DNA of 64,000 bases, from positions 180,339 through 244,338 of the forward strand of contig NMRA01000576.1 of the NCBI GenBank assembly GCA_002633005.1, in the 5' to 3' direction. The notes under the pieces are model-generated. The model did not search any database and was not told the origin of the DNA. It worked only from the letters and a program-made list of their open reading frames with translations. The stretch's first letter is position 1; every line of letters starts with the position of its first letter. This DNA is from Phoronis australis. Its lineage: Eukaryota; Phoronida; Phoronidae. The translations under genes were made by a program, and so were the position numbers. Of this stretch, positions 48,010 to 60,317 are shown in pieces.

Positions 48010-48240
48010 GTCAGATAAATCACTGTCCGGTGACGAATTGCCGGCCATAGACACCGAGATGTTGCACCGCCTCATATTTGCTATTAACAGCGTACTTTTC
48101 ATTCTTCACTTCCGGGAGCCACTTCATAAGTATTTCGGACTCTCGAGGAAGTTGCAAAAACGATATACCCGCTTTCTTCGCAGCTTCATAGTTCGAAAGC
48201 GTGAAGGATGCACTGCAATATATTGACATTCACTCTGCAG
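48010..48240 (-). pseudogene. decayed THAP zinc finger, copy 2
   Basis: Reads YCSASFTLSNYEAAKKAG, ISFLQLPRES, LMKWLPEVKNEK and YGRQFVTGQ. It retains the THAP W in KWL and the FVTG end, but has Tyr-Gly-Arg-Gln where a Cys-x-x-His would be expected. About 69 residues are open. It is paralogous to 20368-20600. Confidence 0.55.
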
Positions 48241-48945
48241 ATAAACCACTGACGTAGCTGCGTCGTTTCTTACTTTCTTCAAATGTTAACGCGACACCTC
48301 TCGGCAAGATGAAGTCGACCCTATCAGATGCAAAGTGGATATAGGCCGATTAAGACGGTAAAAAGAATAATTAAATCGAGTGACACTCTCCTTTAAAATG
48401 AAACTAAGCCCTGTTTCGATGATTCCAACCAATTTTTGTCACCTGCTAAGCCATCACTAGTGCTACTTACGAAATATAATGAAACTATTTGATTAAAAGT
48501 CATAGGCTCCCAACCTCACAAATTGGACATATTGGTCCTTAGTGGGTGGTGTTTTCCCGAACTGGCCGTGTTATTCGCTACTGCCCAATTAGTAGACTTT
48601 GAGAGGAGTTTCTAATTCTCTTCAAATTTTTGAGGTCCGTCGAAAGTTACAAACCATCATCTTGTTTCAGGAACTAGTTTGGAAAAACGGTCTTTGTATC
48701 TGTTATAAAAAAACACTTCTGTTTTTTTTCTAAAATGTTGGTGTTTTACAAGCATACATTTTGAAGAACGATTGCCCATTTGTTTGGAGAATGAGATCGG
48801 TTATTCGCCTAGGAATTATTAGGAAATCTGAGTTCAGAAATGACTCTTGCTTTGCCATTACCAAACAGGATTCTTACCTTGTCTGAGTCAACTTAACATT
48901 TGCACTTGTATAATAATGTACTAAAATGGTTTTCTGTAAATTCAG
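48241..48945. other. noncoding, nothing recognised
   Basis: AT-rich; it ends in an acceptor-like TTTTCTGTAAATTCAG before the broken WSC exon. Confidence 0.4.
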
Positions 48946-49292
48946 TTGAACGTCATATTGCGCAAAGCTTCAACGGCTGCTATCGACACATTGTTATACC
49001 CGAAGGACGTTGAGGGCTTCACGATGCTTACAACTAAGAACCGTAAGCGGCCAAGAGAGCACGAATCGTGGTTCATGTCATCAAAGTTAACGCTAGAAGT
49101 TTGCTTACAATTTTGTCGACAGCGCCAGTATAATGTAGCTGCTATGCAGTATGGAAATAAATGCTCCTGCGGAGATAAAGTAAACCTTGAGGCAGTTTCC
49201 TCATGGATTCTACCGATTACAACACGCTGTGCAGTGGAAATCAGCTGGAGATCCGTGGGGATCTGGACTAGTACTGATTATGACCGTTTTTG
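48946..49292 (+). pseudogene. broken WSC domain exon, type C
   Basis: An acceptor-like site at 48945 leads, in phase 1 as in the intact exons, into ERHIAQSFNGCYRHIV. That frame stops at 49016. The sense continues in the next frame with EGFTMLTTKN, VCLQFCRQRQYN, QYGNKCSCGDKVNLEAV. A second shift follows before the NTLCSGN part, and a third is needed to reach the hydrophobic LVLIMT end, where a Cys is also replaced by Arg. No donor is evident. Overall order and spacing match the type C exons at 32558 and 53876. It is a dead duplicate between the two sets. Confidence 0.75.
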
Positions 49293-50049
49293 ATAGATAT
49301 TTTCCAAAGGCATGCTTTTGTTTTACTTTGATGTATTTGATATTTTGAATAGAATTATCTTTGGTCATTAGTTTCGTGTCATCTTTACGCCAGTCACGGT
49401 TTACATATGTCCTTGAGTGCCAGTGTTGGAAATCCACGTTGGTCTAGAAGAAGAAGCGTTTTTACATATTGCACTCTTTAATACTTTACAGGTCATTCAG
49501 GTGCATTTTGGATCACATCCATGTGATCAATGGAGTTAGATTGGAAATTGTTTGAAGCACCATGAATATGAACCCTCTTGCTAATGAATAATGTAAGAAC
49601 AAACCCATTGAAAGAATCAGAGCAGTGAACTTAATGACTCCAAAGTTAAACCAATTGACCCCAAAATTTGTGAGTGAACTCTTTTCAAGAATGGATACAA
49701 TATGCACGATTTTGAAAGGCGTAGCTCAAAGATCACGTTTGCACTTCATGACTTTTGACCCGGAAACTCGGTTTCCTTGATCTGATTGAAATTGCAAGTA
49801 AATTTCGGATGAGATTCTATAGTTGTAAATAAGATTCGAAAAGTATCACAAAACCTGTAAATGAAGCATTATAACGGAATGCAATCCTGGGCCCCTTTTT
49901 GTGTCATTCTGGTGCATTTTGGGTCATAAAAATATAATCAACAAAAATCCCTTGGCTACCGTATTAAACAAAATGAATACGGTTGTTGTATAGGAATCGA
50001 AGAAACCGTAAGAGCAATCTGAAAAAGAACGAAGCGTAAGAATAAGAAT
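49293..50049. other. repeat body next to the 55-bp array
   Basis: ATTCAGGTGCATTTTGGATC at about 49497 recurs as ATTCTGGTGCATTTTGGGTC at about 49905. Otherwise no feature is recognised. Confidence 0.4.
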
Positions 50050-50346
50050 GAGAACAATAAGACGAAGAATGCGTAGAGCAGTAAAACAGCACTGCACGTG
50101 CACAGTGATAAGAAGATAAAGTGGGTAGAACAGCAAAACTCTGCACATACAAGCGCAGAGTGATAAGAAGATAAAATACGTAGAACACTAAAAGTCTGCT
50201 CTAGCACGCGCAGGGTAATAAGAAAATAAAATACGTAGAACAGTAAAACACTGCACGAGCACGCGCAGAGTAATAAGGAGAATAAGAATAAGAAGGTAAA
50301 ATAAGTAGAACACCAAATCTTTGCTCAAGCTCGCGCAGAGTAGTAA
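50050..50346. repeat. 55-bp tandem array, about five units
   Basis: Units with ATAAGAAGATAAAATACGTA, GAACA-C-AAAA and GCACG(A/T)GC(A/G)CGCGCAGAG start near 50055, 50106, 50162, 50217 and 50272. The last contains an extra AATAAGAATAAGAAG stretch. The array ends CGCGCAGAGTAGTAATCTC, inverted relative to the repeat at 45480. Confidence 0.75.
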
Positions 50347-53300
50347 TCTCCCTTCTGCACGCCGACGGCATCTGGCATCCCCATTCCTACTGCGAGCGTA
50401 TGTTAAGTCTCTGTCACCTAGTGCGGGTTAATTTTTAATCCCATACCCTTAATATTTCGGGCAGACTTATTCTCGCCAAACGGTCGTGATCGTTTGCTTC
50501 GCATAGAGCCGGAATCAGGGATCAATGCGCGCATAATTCACGTGCTATGCTCTGTCATCTATAGTGAAGACAACTGAATTATTTCGTCATGTGCGTGTAA
50601 ATGTCAATCCTGCACTGCATGGGCTTCACTTTCATGTATTGGTCAGTGTCCGATTTTTATGAATAGAAATGGCAACTCATAGGAACGAACTTTCGGAAAT
50701 GTTCTATACCGAGATAAGATTCTGAGACTGAAATCAAGGGAAATAGACTGCTCCGGGCCCGGTGTAACACATTTTAGAGTCCATCAGTGTCAAAAAAGGA
50801 AGATAACGCTATGTTTCGTTGTTTCAAATCGACTGCAGCAGCAACAGGAAGAAAAAACACAGAAGTTTTTTGTTTCCAATAACACAATAGGAAACACATT
50901 TTAGGGTCATATCGTACATTTTATTCCAGGTTTATTTCACCAACATAGTCTGTCAGTCAACGTGCCAGATTGTCTCATGATCACAAGTGTTCTTAAAAGT
51001 CTGACTGAACTGTGGCAATTTTCTTAAACAGCTGCTAGCGGAGAAGTATACAATGATATTTCAATATTCTCCGGACTTCAAAAACTAACATACAAAACTT
51101 GGTGAAAAAGGAACTGGTCACTCAATCAGCCGCGATGCGTGACCCACATTTTCTGTAAATCCTTAAGTTCAAAATAAAATTTCAACGACAGCTTTGGGCT
51201 TTTTAACGGCAAAAAGGCAGTGAAATTACACAACTAAGCATTATATCTTCGTATTCCAATCACTTGTTTGGCAGCCAGTTCCTAAATTTACATAAGCTAT
51301 GCTTGTGCTCTCACCCTGTTGGCGGCACTGTTTATCGAAGCGGTGTATATCAGCTACATGTATACTATTGTGTATACATGTTATTTCCATAGAGACGCAC
51401 ATATCCATATCACCACCAGTATGGGTGGCATGTGCATTTTATAAAGCTATCGCTCCATTTGCAGCAGATGAATATGTCACAATATCAACATCAGCTTTGG
51501 TCACGACGTCATTAACCTCACACATATCGACTCCTAACAGATAGAGAGGCACAACGGCACAAGCACAGTCATAATTAGATCAGAATGCCGATGTTACCAA
51601 AATGGGTCGTGTTTCATCGATTCCCTTGCACTGTTCAACCTTTCTGTGTTGACATGCATGAGGTTTACCGGCTCAGTGACAGTATGTCCTTAGACTCTCT
51701 GGTTTGACACAGCGATTGTCGATGAAGTTGTCCAAGGAAGTCTGGACCAGTCAGGGATTTTAAGCCAGATATTAATTCACGTTTTTTTCTAAAAAACAGA
51801 CGTGAGATTAAACCATTATGACATTATTTTTTTGAATTGGCGTAAAAAGTGTGAATCGGTGTGAAAACGTGTGAGTTAACAGACTGCGTATACATGTATG
51901 ATTCACGAGCGATCTCAGTTAAAAGGCTCTGGGCACGGTTGTATAGAACCAAACCATGAATCTATAGGGACTGCACCTTTTAAACCGTTTTCTGCAACCT
52001 GATGTAAATAATCACCGTTTTGTTTCAAAGTGGAATAGTTATTATTATATACACACGAAAAATGAAGTATCTGAGTGACTAAAAAGATGCCTTCATGTTC
52101 AATGCAATGTCCTGTGGTAGAGGATATTTTTCTGCGTACATTTCTGTTATTGTAATAACAAATAAACATATAGAAACGATAGAATTTTACAACCTGTCCA
52201 GCCTCCAGCCGTTGACTAGATAACTGAAATGTACTTGTATGTATTCATAGTTGTGAATTCTAGACTAGGCCTTAGAAGGAAGTCAAAAAGAAAGTGAAGG
52301 CTTGAAAATCCGTTTGAATGTTTCTTTTGGATAAGAATAAACATCACTGAAATCCTTCAACGAGTGATGTTTACACCCCCGCACACACGGACACGCACAC
52401 ACCTGTGACATAATTGGACACGCAAACTTCAGGTTCTACAAGTTGTTTTCTTTTACAGACATCTTTTAATTAAGTATTACATACATGTGTAACGCGTCTG
52501 GGTTACGGCACTGGGGATGTATATTTTGCGAAACCGTTAGCTTAAGATCGATAACTCATGGAAATGCCTGGAAGAGAATAGAGAAGATGGATTGCTTTAT
52601 ATATTAGTATTATTTATGGCTACAATCATTCACTGAATTGCAATCCGCAACTGTGACCACATATCTTGTAGGCTTTGGGACAATTCTTCGCAGTGTAAGT
52701 GTTGGTGACCTGCATGGCTATATTTCCCTTTAACAGCCCAAAAGTGACGGCTTGCATTGTTGTCCTTCAAACTGCAAAATGAAAAGGAAATTGGCGGCCT
52801 CTTACTTGACAACTTCAATTTAACGTGTAAAATACACGCTGCACGTGCTAGATTATATTAACTGAGTGGCTACCACAGAGTGAAATTGGGCCTAGGGACA
52901 ATTCACTGATGGGTAGCTTGGGGCTGCCTCAAATAACTGTAGCTGAGACCTTTCGGTGTGCACAAAACAAATAAAAATTCGATAAACTAAAAATCAGCTA
53001 TGATTTTGTTGATGCAAGCAGCTAACCTCGTGCGCCATTGAGGGTATTTCAAAATCACTTTTTATAACACGGGCCAGAAGATCAATTACTTGGTGGCTGG
53101 AGAAATCGTGAGACACAGAGTTTGTCCCAAAACGTAGACATGTCAACGATTGGAGCTCAAATACAGATAGCTTGGATTACACAGATTCTGCGCAGGCCTA
53201 CTGCATACACTGTATCATTGTTATTTTTAACGAGGGTGCATCAGTGAGGACGCGTTCTGTCTGTGTAGTATGTCCGGAAATGGTAATAATACACAAAGAG

Positions 53301-53875
53301 ATTGGCCACTTGAATGTCACAAATGGTCCCCTTCGTGGAAAGGGCCGCAAAATATGAAAAGATACGAATTTTCAGAGGTCAGGAAATGCATATTAATTGA
53401 TGTTAAGTGATTGATAATTTCGAGAACAAAACTCAAAAACAGAGCGACAGTTGTCTCTGTTATCCCTTGCAGAGAAGAGCTGAATAAATGTATTTTTGCA
53501 GTACCAAAATGGTCTTACTCAATTTAACATTTTCTCGATTTTTGAATACATTTGTCGATTATTAAGTGCCCGTTTTCAGGTACGTTTAGACTACCCATGC
53601 TGCAAAAATTGGGACCCTAACAAAGGGTAAACGATACCCTGAAACTAAGTTGTCAAGTGTTCTCTTGAATTTTCTGTATGATCCCAATTCGCAGTTTTTT
53701 TTTCTGCTCTCCGTGACCTCAAGATTATGTGTGTTGGCACGCCTTAGGCCTATCTCTAACGCCTGCATTTTTTTTGGGAGGGAAACGTACTCCTTCCAGC
53801 CCTCAGCTTCCTACCGCCGTGATTTGATGTTTATTCCATCTAATTATAACAATAAGTGCATGTAAGCGTTGTTAC
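50347..53875. other. intergenic between convergent sets, nothing recognised
   Basis: About 3.5 kb without a supported exon. A CA-rich tract lies at about 52375-52410. Frames of 60-84 codons here lack domains. Confidence 0.4.
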
Positions 53876-54193
53876 CTTGCATGATGTACATGTGGTATTC
53901 TCCTCCACAAACAAGTTTGCTGTTGCCACCACAAGGTGTAGAACACAACTCCGTGTCCACAAGGTTAGAAGTCTTGATAGACACCATGTTTCCACACCAA
54001 CAATTAATTCCTTTCTCCAAGCCCATGATTGGCATCATTTTATTTCGACACCAAGACTTACAGGCGTTAGGTGTCAAGTCTTCTTTAGAAAAGCCTAATG
54101 TCGTTTCTGCACCACGCCTGAGTAAAGGGATCGGCATGGTAATGGTGCCTTTGCTGTAACATCCTTCAACCACAAGTCTATTAATGTCTTTCG
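53876..54193 (-). CDS. WSC domain exon, type C (right set)
   Basis: Encodes one WSC domain on the - strand. It starts RLVVEGCYSKG, then NACKSWCRNK, LEKGINCWCGN, ELCSTPCGGN, LVCGGEYHMYIMQG. The acceptor TTGTTTCAG and the donor CAAG|GTAACA are both phase 1; 318 bases, symmetric, no lesion. All expected cysteines are present, unlike the left type C exon. It pairs with 32558-32905 and the broken 48946 copy. It is the last of three WSC exons in transcription order from 60.6 kb. The role is extracellular, probably carbohydrate or glycan binding; the rest of the protein is not seen. Confidence 0.9.
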
Positions 54194-55439
54194 CTGAAAC
54201 AATGCATCGGAGGATATTGAAATATGATGAATTTATTTAATGAACTGGGTGTTACCCAATTAATAGATTCCACCTAGGTTCTTCAATAATGATTTTCAGT
54301 TTCCGAAGAGATGAAGTATTTAAACAAGCAAGGTAACCGAGGGTAAAATCAGCATTATTTTTACACCGCGTATATCATGGAAGTTGGAGTCTTCATGGTG
54401 TTAGTTGGTCGCCAATTTAGTTACAATTTTGTCATTCTGATGCCAAATATTAACAAATAAATGAACAGCAGTTATGGAAATAAAACATTGCTTAGAGTAA
54501 AACAAACTTCACTTGGTTGCATTGATGTTGTCGTGAGCAAGGTCAACGCGTTGGGTCTGCAGTATCTGTTTGTAGTTTACAAGCTAAATCTTTCCGCTTT
54601 CTCGGGGACAGTAATGTTACAATTGATTTGGCAATATCTTTTTGGTTAGTTGTACGCACTTGTAAGTACATCCCAGATGGATTCCGTGGCTACGTACCAT
54701 TGGACTTAAAATATGTTTTTTCCGCCATAGTGTTGACATTTATTTTCCCTGATCTGCGCACTCTGAAACTGTTGATAGTCAGTTTGTATATGTGATGAGG
54801 TTTTCTTGATTAAGTATACGTTTTTATCGGCATTTGGTTTTTGTGCTGCATAATTATAAAATGTAATTTCATAGTCTCTGATCCTTCTTGTTTTAGAAAA
54901 TACATACATTTTTGGTTGAGAGAGTTTAGGTTTTTTGATAGTTGACTTTGAATAAACGTTCTTCAGCAACGTTCAACTACTAATAATCTTGATACTCTCG
55001 TGTTTTTCAAGAGTTATTGGCGTATAAGGGTCGACAATGTCACAATGTTTTTCTTTCGGCCTTGCCTATTAGATTTTTTGTCGTCGTATCAAGACTCAAA
55101 GGCAATTTGGTGTGACCAAGTGAAAAAATCCTTCTAAAGATATGTTCAATACTCTTCACGCAAAGTTCCATGCCTACCTCAGTAAAACATTTTAGGAGAC
55201 CAATTTTTCGTAACTAAACTACGTGGTTTACTGCAGTGAGTTATGGTGAATGTGGTGGAAACGAAAACGAATTGCGGTTTCATTATCTTGCTGCGGTATC
55301 CTAGAGGTTTATATTCCATGGTTTCATCAGTTACTACCCACACCTAACAAGTATGAACAAAAAGCTTAAGACCTAAACTTTGTGATGGCGCATTGAAAAA
55401 ATCTAAAACAAACGTTAAATTGCGTAAACATATACATAC
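54194..55439 (-). other. intron between WSC exons B and C (right set)
   Basis: About 1.25 kb, no further domain. The matching intron on the left is about 2.5 kb. Confidence 0.5.
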
Positions 55440-55724
55440 CCGAACGCTGGGAGTGCATGAAGTAACCGGATACTTTTCCTTTGCATATCTTACTGTACTT
55501 CCCACGGCAAACTGTCCTGCATTCCCCATCAGAAACTTTTGACTCTCCAAAGAAATCATCTGCGCACCAGCACTCCCGTCCTCTTACTACAGCAGAAAAT
55601 TTCATGGCTAGTGCTCCACACAATGAGCGACAGAATGATTTGTTGTTATTCTTTCCCTCATACATTTTTTTCGCCACTCCATTCTGCGCAAGTTTCCAAC
55701 ACTTGTTCATATCGTTTACATGTT
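55440..55724 (-). CDS. WSC domain exon, type B (right set)
   Basis: Encodes one WSC domain: HVNDMNKCWKLAQNG, FCRSLCGALAMKFSAVVRG, ECWCADDFFGESK, ECRTVCRGKYSKICKG, YFMHSQRSG. The acceptor TATATCTTTTCAG and the donor TTCGG|GTATGT are both phase 1; 285 bases, symmetric and open. It pairs with 29753-30040. The sequence upstream of the acceptor stays open and hydrophobic by chance, so the acceptor and not an upstream Met sets the exon start. It lies 1.2 kb upstream of exon C and 4.6 kb downstream of exon A in the - strand gene. Confidence 0.9.
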
Positions 55725-57827
55725 CTGAAAAGATATAGCAAAAAGGTAATAAAGACAAGTTGGACAATTTTAAGTAGACCGGGTGGTCCATGAACCAGAA
55801 GAGCACATCAATCATTTAAGCTACCTTTTTGACATTTCCATTGTGTCCTTATCATCAATGTAGTTGTTCGTACCAAGAGGCCGTGCTTGCGACGTGTGTT
55901 AAATTTTCAGAATAAAGCGAATAGCCTTCGACCAAAGTTTGCCAAACATAGAAGACAGTATTTATAATCAGAACAATAGTAGGTTTAACGCAAATTTCTG
56001 CACGACGTCGCTTTTGCTTGCGATGAATGGACGAGAAAAAGTTTTTTTTTTGAAATTTCAACTTCTGTAAGTGCTTGCGTCAGCACCTGTTAAGATTTAA
56101 CCCAAACTCAAATAGAGATCTGTAAGAATAGGGTCTTACATATGGTTAATCATTTGTTTAACTTAGGCATCATTGTTCTGTTGCCGTGTCTTCCATCAAA
56201 AGTATTGCAAACGCTAACGCGTGCCGCAAACGAATGCACACAGCGGGAAGTTACAAACTCGGCACAAAACTGGCAAGTAATAAACACCCTTGAATATTCC
56301 GCTCCTCTCTGACATTGGCTTGTTGACATTTCGCACATCAACTTAAACTAGATAAACATAAAATTCCCAGCTCATTCAAGCTGTCTCAAATTGTGCAAGC
56401 TCTCGTGTTTGAGAACAAATGGACATAGAAATTGACTATCTGATGAAAATATTCTGTCTGACATTGTTCACAATAGCAAATTTACAAAACATTTCTTTAT
56501 TACATGTATGTTGAGTTATCTTAAAGGAACATATTCACGCAAACAGAATGCTGAAAAAATATGTGACTCAAATTTTAGCTCCACCTAGAATTTAAGACAA
56601 TCATCGAGTGGCAAAGAGGGAGTCCTTGTAGCTCGAAGTGTGCAGTCTAGGCGGGGTTTTTGAATGCAATCAAAGGGAGATACGTTAGATACGATTGCCA
56701 AGGAACATAGACATGTATCAGCGTCTACACCGAGAGTTTTACAGAATTACCTAAGTATTTCGATTCATTTCATTCAAAGATGTTGTTAACCCGTGAATTT
56801 AGTTGGAAAAGCTGATATTGCTGTAGGTATTACATTTATGCAACAACTATAAAATCAGAAGGAAATGGACGAACGTTGTTAGAATCAAACCGGCGTTATA
56901 ATTAAATGTGATATTACTTACACGTATTGGTAAAGCAGTAAATGATTTGGAGCACGATGCTGTTCTTCTGGCTATACATTGCTCAAGGCTGTGGTACTAA
57001 CTACAAATTCGCATGTTTTTGTAAATTTGTCAGGTTGCAACTTATATATTGGGCGCGTGCCCTACACCATACAGAGGGAAGTGCACGACTGAACGTGTTG
57101 GCATTTTGCAATTGTTATGAATGTTTCATGTTTGATCTCTATTATATTAGACATTGCTCATAGTTTCATATCTTAATAACTTAATTTTCCAACGTAATTT
57201 GATGCGTTACTGGACATTATATGCGATTAATGTGAGTCCTCGGGTGGTGGGGTGACCTTTTAAGAAACTGTGATTGACACAGTGGTCCAGTTTTTATTTA
57301 TTTTCCTTTTTTCCATACCAAAAACAAAAACAGGAAAAGTAGTCTAGTGGGAATAAACTTTTTGTGTTATTTGAATATTGTATGATGCACTAACCCACGC
57401 AGTGACTATGAATGATCAGTGAGTCAATATTAGTGGCTTATTGTTCAAGCGAATTGAGTATGCCATGCTGCGATGGAGTCCCCCGGTCATATAAACATCA
57501 CTGTGAACACATGTAGACCGACGCATTTTTTCCACTTATATTCAGGCCACTAAATGGTCTAAGTCTTTACTCACCACGGTTAAGTCTTTCATGGGGCATG
57601 ATTTGGAGTGATGAATTGGTCTACATAACTGTAACACCATATGAGATACAGCAGTTCGTTTGAGCGACAAATACGAGAAATTAAGGACTTTTTTCAAAAC
57701 TCAGTGTATTAGATGCCAAAACAAGGGCTTACTGCACACTCAGATCTAGATGTTGTCTTTATTAGTTTGGCACAGCATCACGCTATGTTACCACAGCCAC
57801 ATGTGCCAAAGTCCTGAGGAAATAGTG

Positions 57828-57885
57828 AGGTAAGCGTGAGAGAAGCGTGGGAAAAGCGTGAGGAAAGCGTGAGGAAGGCGTTAAT
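57828..57885. repeat. 11-bp minisatellite
   Basis: Five units of the type AAGCGTGAGGA in tandem, slightly diverged at both ends. Confidence 0.75.
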
Positions 57886-59754
57886 GAAACCGGAGTTAAG
57901 TGTGAGTACTGCCAAGAGAGTAGGGGTGATAAGACCTTGGCTGATTTCTCTCACGCTTGCGTTCCGGTTACGCTCCGATCTGGCCACGCGTGAAGCAGGT
58001 AGGGCAAAGTCTAATGATTAAGTGGCTGTACTGTACTTCCGTCGGAAGAATTCCAAAGGTGAATTTAACTGTTATTTGGTTATGGCCAAAATTGTGTTGG
58101 AACTTTACGACCAGTTACGGTACCTACACTAGAAATGACAGCCACTGTAATAGCTGTTATAGCAGTTTTAATCTAGTGAAAGCACTAGAGTTTCGTAAAA
58201 TTAGAACTTTTCTGAACATATAGTCAGATTACACTTGGTTACAGCCAGATCGACGCCAAACGGTTCAGGGTGTTTTTTTGCCAGCCATGTCCTGCAATTT
58301 CGGCATCACAGCGATCCTTTGCACTGGATACACGTTAGCTAAGCCAAAATGCCGACAGATTTGGACTCAAAGGGTCGTTCTGAATGGTTTTCATGCCCTT
58401 CCCTCGCATGATTTTGAAATTTCAGAGGTACATCTCTCTGCCGCGACCATGAAGTTATACGAGTGAAACCACTAGCGACTCAGGACGCACAGTTCCTGCA
58501 GTTTCTTGAATCTGATCGATGTGAAGGGTTTCCTGATTGTAAAGACCCAAAATAGCAATAGCCAATGGTAGACAGTTAAAGAGATCTAGCCCACTACTTC
58601 CGCTGGACCCATTTCTACATGCAGTTGACGTGCCTGCGTAAGTGGTCGAATTAAACATGCTAAAATGTCACGTGAGTTTTAAGCACCCTGTTATTTTGCC
58701 ACGGAAGCATCATATTACCTAATTGCTTATTATACATCATCATGAAGTTCAGCGCCAAGGTCATTGTTTAACTACTAATGGAATACAATCCGTCGGCTAC
58801 TGGGTTATTGACTGTGGTCCTGCTGTTTCACACTTTATACAGAATTGCATTGCTTGGAGGAAGCTCGGGTCTCCCACTTCGGTACAGAAGCTGGCTGATT
58901 TGCTCGAGGACAGATTTGAGCCCTCGCCACCTTTTTACATGTTGTGGAGTTGGTTAATTTGGTTCTTAGTAAGTTAAGAATGGTGGTAACTCAGTTTAAC
59001 GTTGGACACATGTTTTCTGATGGATGTCGTCAAACGCTATCCATAGTGAGCCCTGAAATGATGTTACAACCGATTGATTCATCAATGCATTTACATGTAG
59101 ATGTTTTTCGGCGTTGAGAGCTCCACTTCGATTTTGCGTTCCCACCAAAGAACCAATTTTGTTGGCGCTGTAGATGAGCTTAAGACTGCAATTAACGAAC
59201 TAGGTATCGATCAGACCAAGCACTTTCTAATGAAGAAATGTTGTGATTTCACTCTTTTTAAGATGAACGTTTTTGGGATGCTTGGAATAATTTGAAATTC
59301 AAGTATTTAGTTATCCTTATTCTTGATGTAATGGAACCACGGAAATGTTAATTCTGCAATTGTCATAAATTTAATATCCGTCAGCCAAAAGAGATGAATT
59401 TTCCTTGTTTCAGTAGAACTTGACATTTGAATTCTCAATTCACCTTGACTTTGACCTCGCATCCATAAAGTAATATCATAAATGGACTCTCCTTCCCCAA
59501 AACATTGGAAACCAAAGATTGCAGGATCCTAAGAGTTATCATAATCACAGTCTAAAAATTAGGCGAAAATCAAGATGGCGTAAGTTACTCTTGTTCTCCT
59601 AATCGAAATTTCGAAAAAAAATTTACATTAAAAAACATTGCAGGGTTAAATATTTGTTAACTAGATAAAGGCTAGCCGAGCTCACGGCCCGACTCGTTGT
59701 TCCTGCAAGTTAGTTATTGTTCTATGTTCAGATCAAGTCGAAGTTCTTGTTACA

Positions 59755-59815
59755 GGGTCGAGGGGGTTGTGGTGGCCGTGGTTCTACTGAGGGGCGTGGA
59801 GTGTGGAGTCGAGGG
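59755..59815 (-). repeat. CGACCC-rich low-complexity repeat
   Basis: On the - strand it reads CCCTCGACTCC, ACCACAACCCCCTCGACCC; same motif family as at 28905, 30095 and 39935. Confidence 0.5.
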
Positions 59816-60317
59816 AGCTTTAGAACAATCTCATTGAAAGAATTCAGACTTTTTCTCCAATTCTAAGTTAAAATATCAGAAAAAATTATCAGGTTTTGTT
59901 TGAACTTGGAAGCGCTTTAGAAATTGATTATCTTGCAAGAGTGTTTGCCATTGCAAACCACAGAGTGGCAGTAAAGCTGGCTGTCACGTAAATGTGTTAA
60001 ATAAAGACATATTGTGCACTTTATGCTTATGGGATTGTGTTTGGGACGAATATAACTTGTTGTTAGTTTGCGAAGCTTTTACCGAAATCAGAGTTAAGTT
60101 TCTTAGTGAGAGCTTCTGGACAAATCCAACTTTATTTAAGCTGCTATTTAATCCGGATGCCTCAGTTGTAAAATGTGTATACTATGCATCTAAAAACGGA
60201 ATAGCCTATGAAGTTCTGATTGCGTGAATACCACCGAAATGGTCTTGCTTGGTTGTATTTTGGGTCGACGGCAATGTTTACAAATAAAGAAGAAGAAGTA
60301 GAAATAAAACAGCTTAC

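Larger units (their letters stand above)
46740..48240 (-). repeat. 1.5-kb THAP-bearing repeat, copy 2
   Basis: On the - strand it parallels 20340-22060 block by block: THAP remnant (48240-48010), the TAACCAATGTTTATAC block (about 47770), the frame at 47712-47434, the GTTGGAAACTAAA block (about 47375), the AATTTCAACACCTCCGTCTG block (about 46870), and the AAATTGATACAA block (about 46795). Copy 2 keeps a longer reading frame than copy 1 and so is less decayed in that part. Confidence 0.7.
55725..60317 (-). other. intron between WSC exons A and B (right set)
   Basis: About 4.6 kb. It includes the 11-bp minisatellite at 57828-57885 and a CGACCC tract at 59755-59815. No further exon recognised. 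The left counterpart intron is about 14.5 kb and holds the THAP repeat and the degenerate LINE. Confidence 0.5.

Noticed and set aside
20340-48240. THAP repeats as part of the inverted WSC duplication
   Set aside because: Order conflicts: the left copy lies between A and B, the right copy beyond C'. Independent insertion is simpler.
49924-50207. Long hydrophobic, Cys/Leu-rich frames on the - strand
   Set aside because: They are translations of the 55-bp tandem array in three frames; all three frames are open, which marks a repeat artefact.
50050-50346. CRISPR-like spaced repeat array
   Set aside because: The whole 55-bp unit drifts together; there are no unique spacers, and the DNA is animal.
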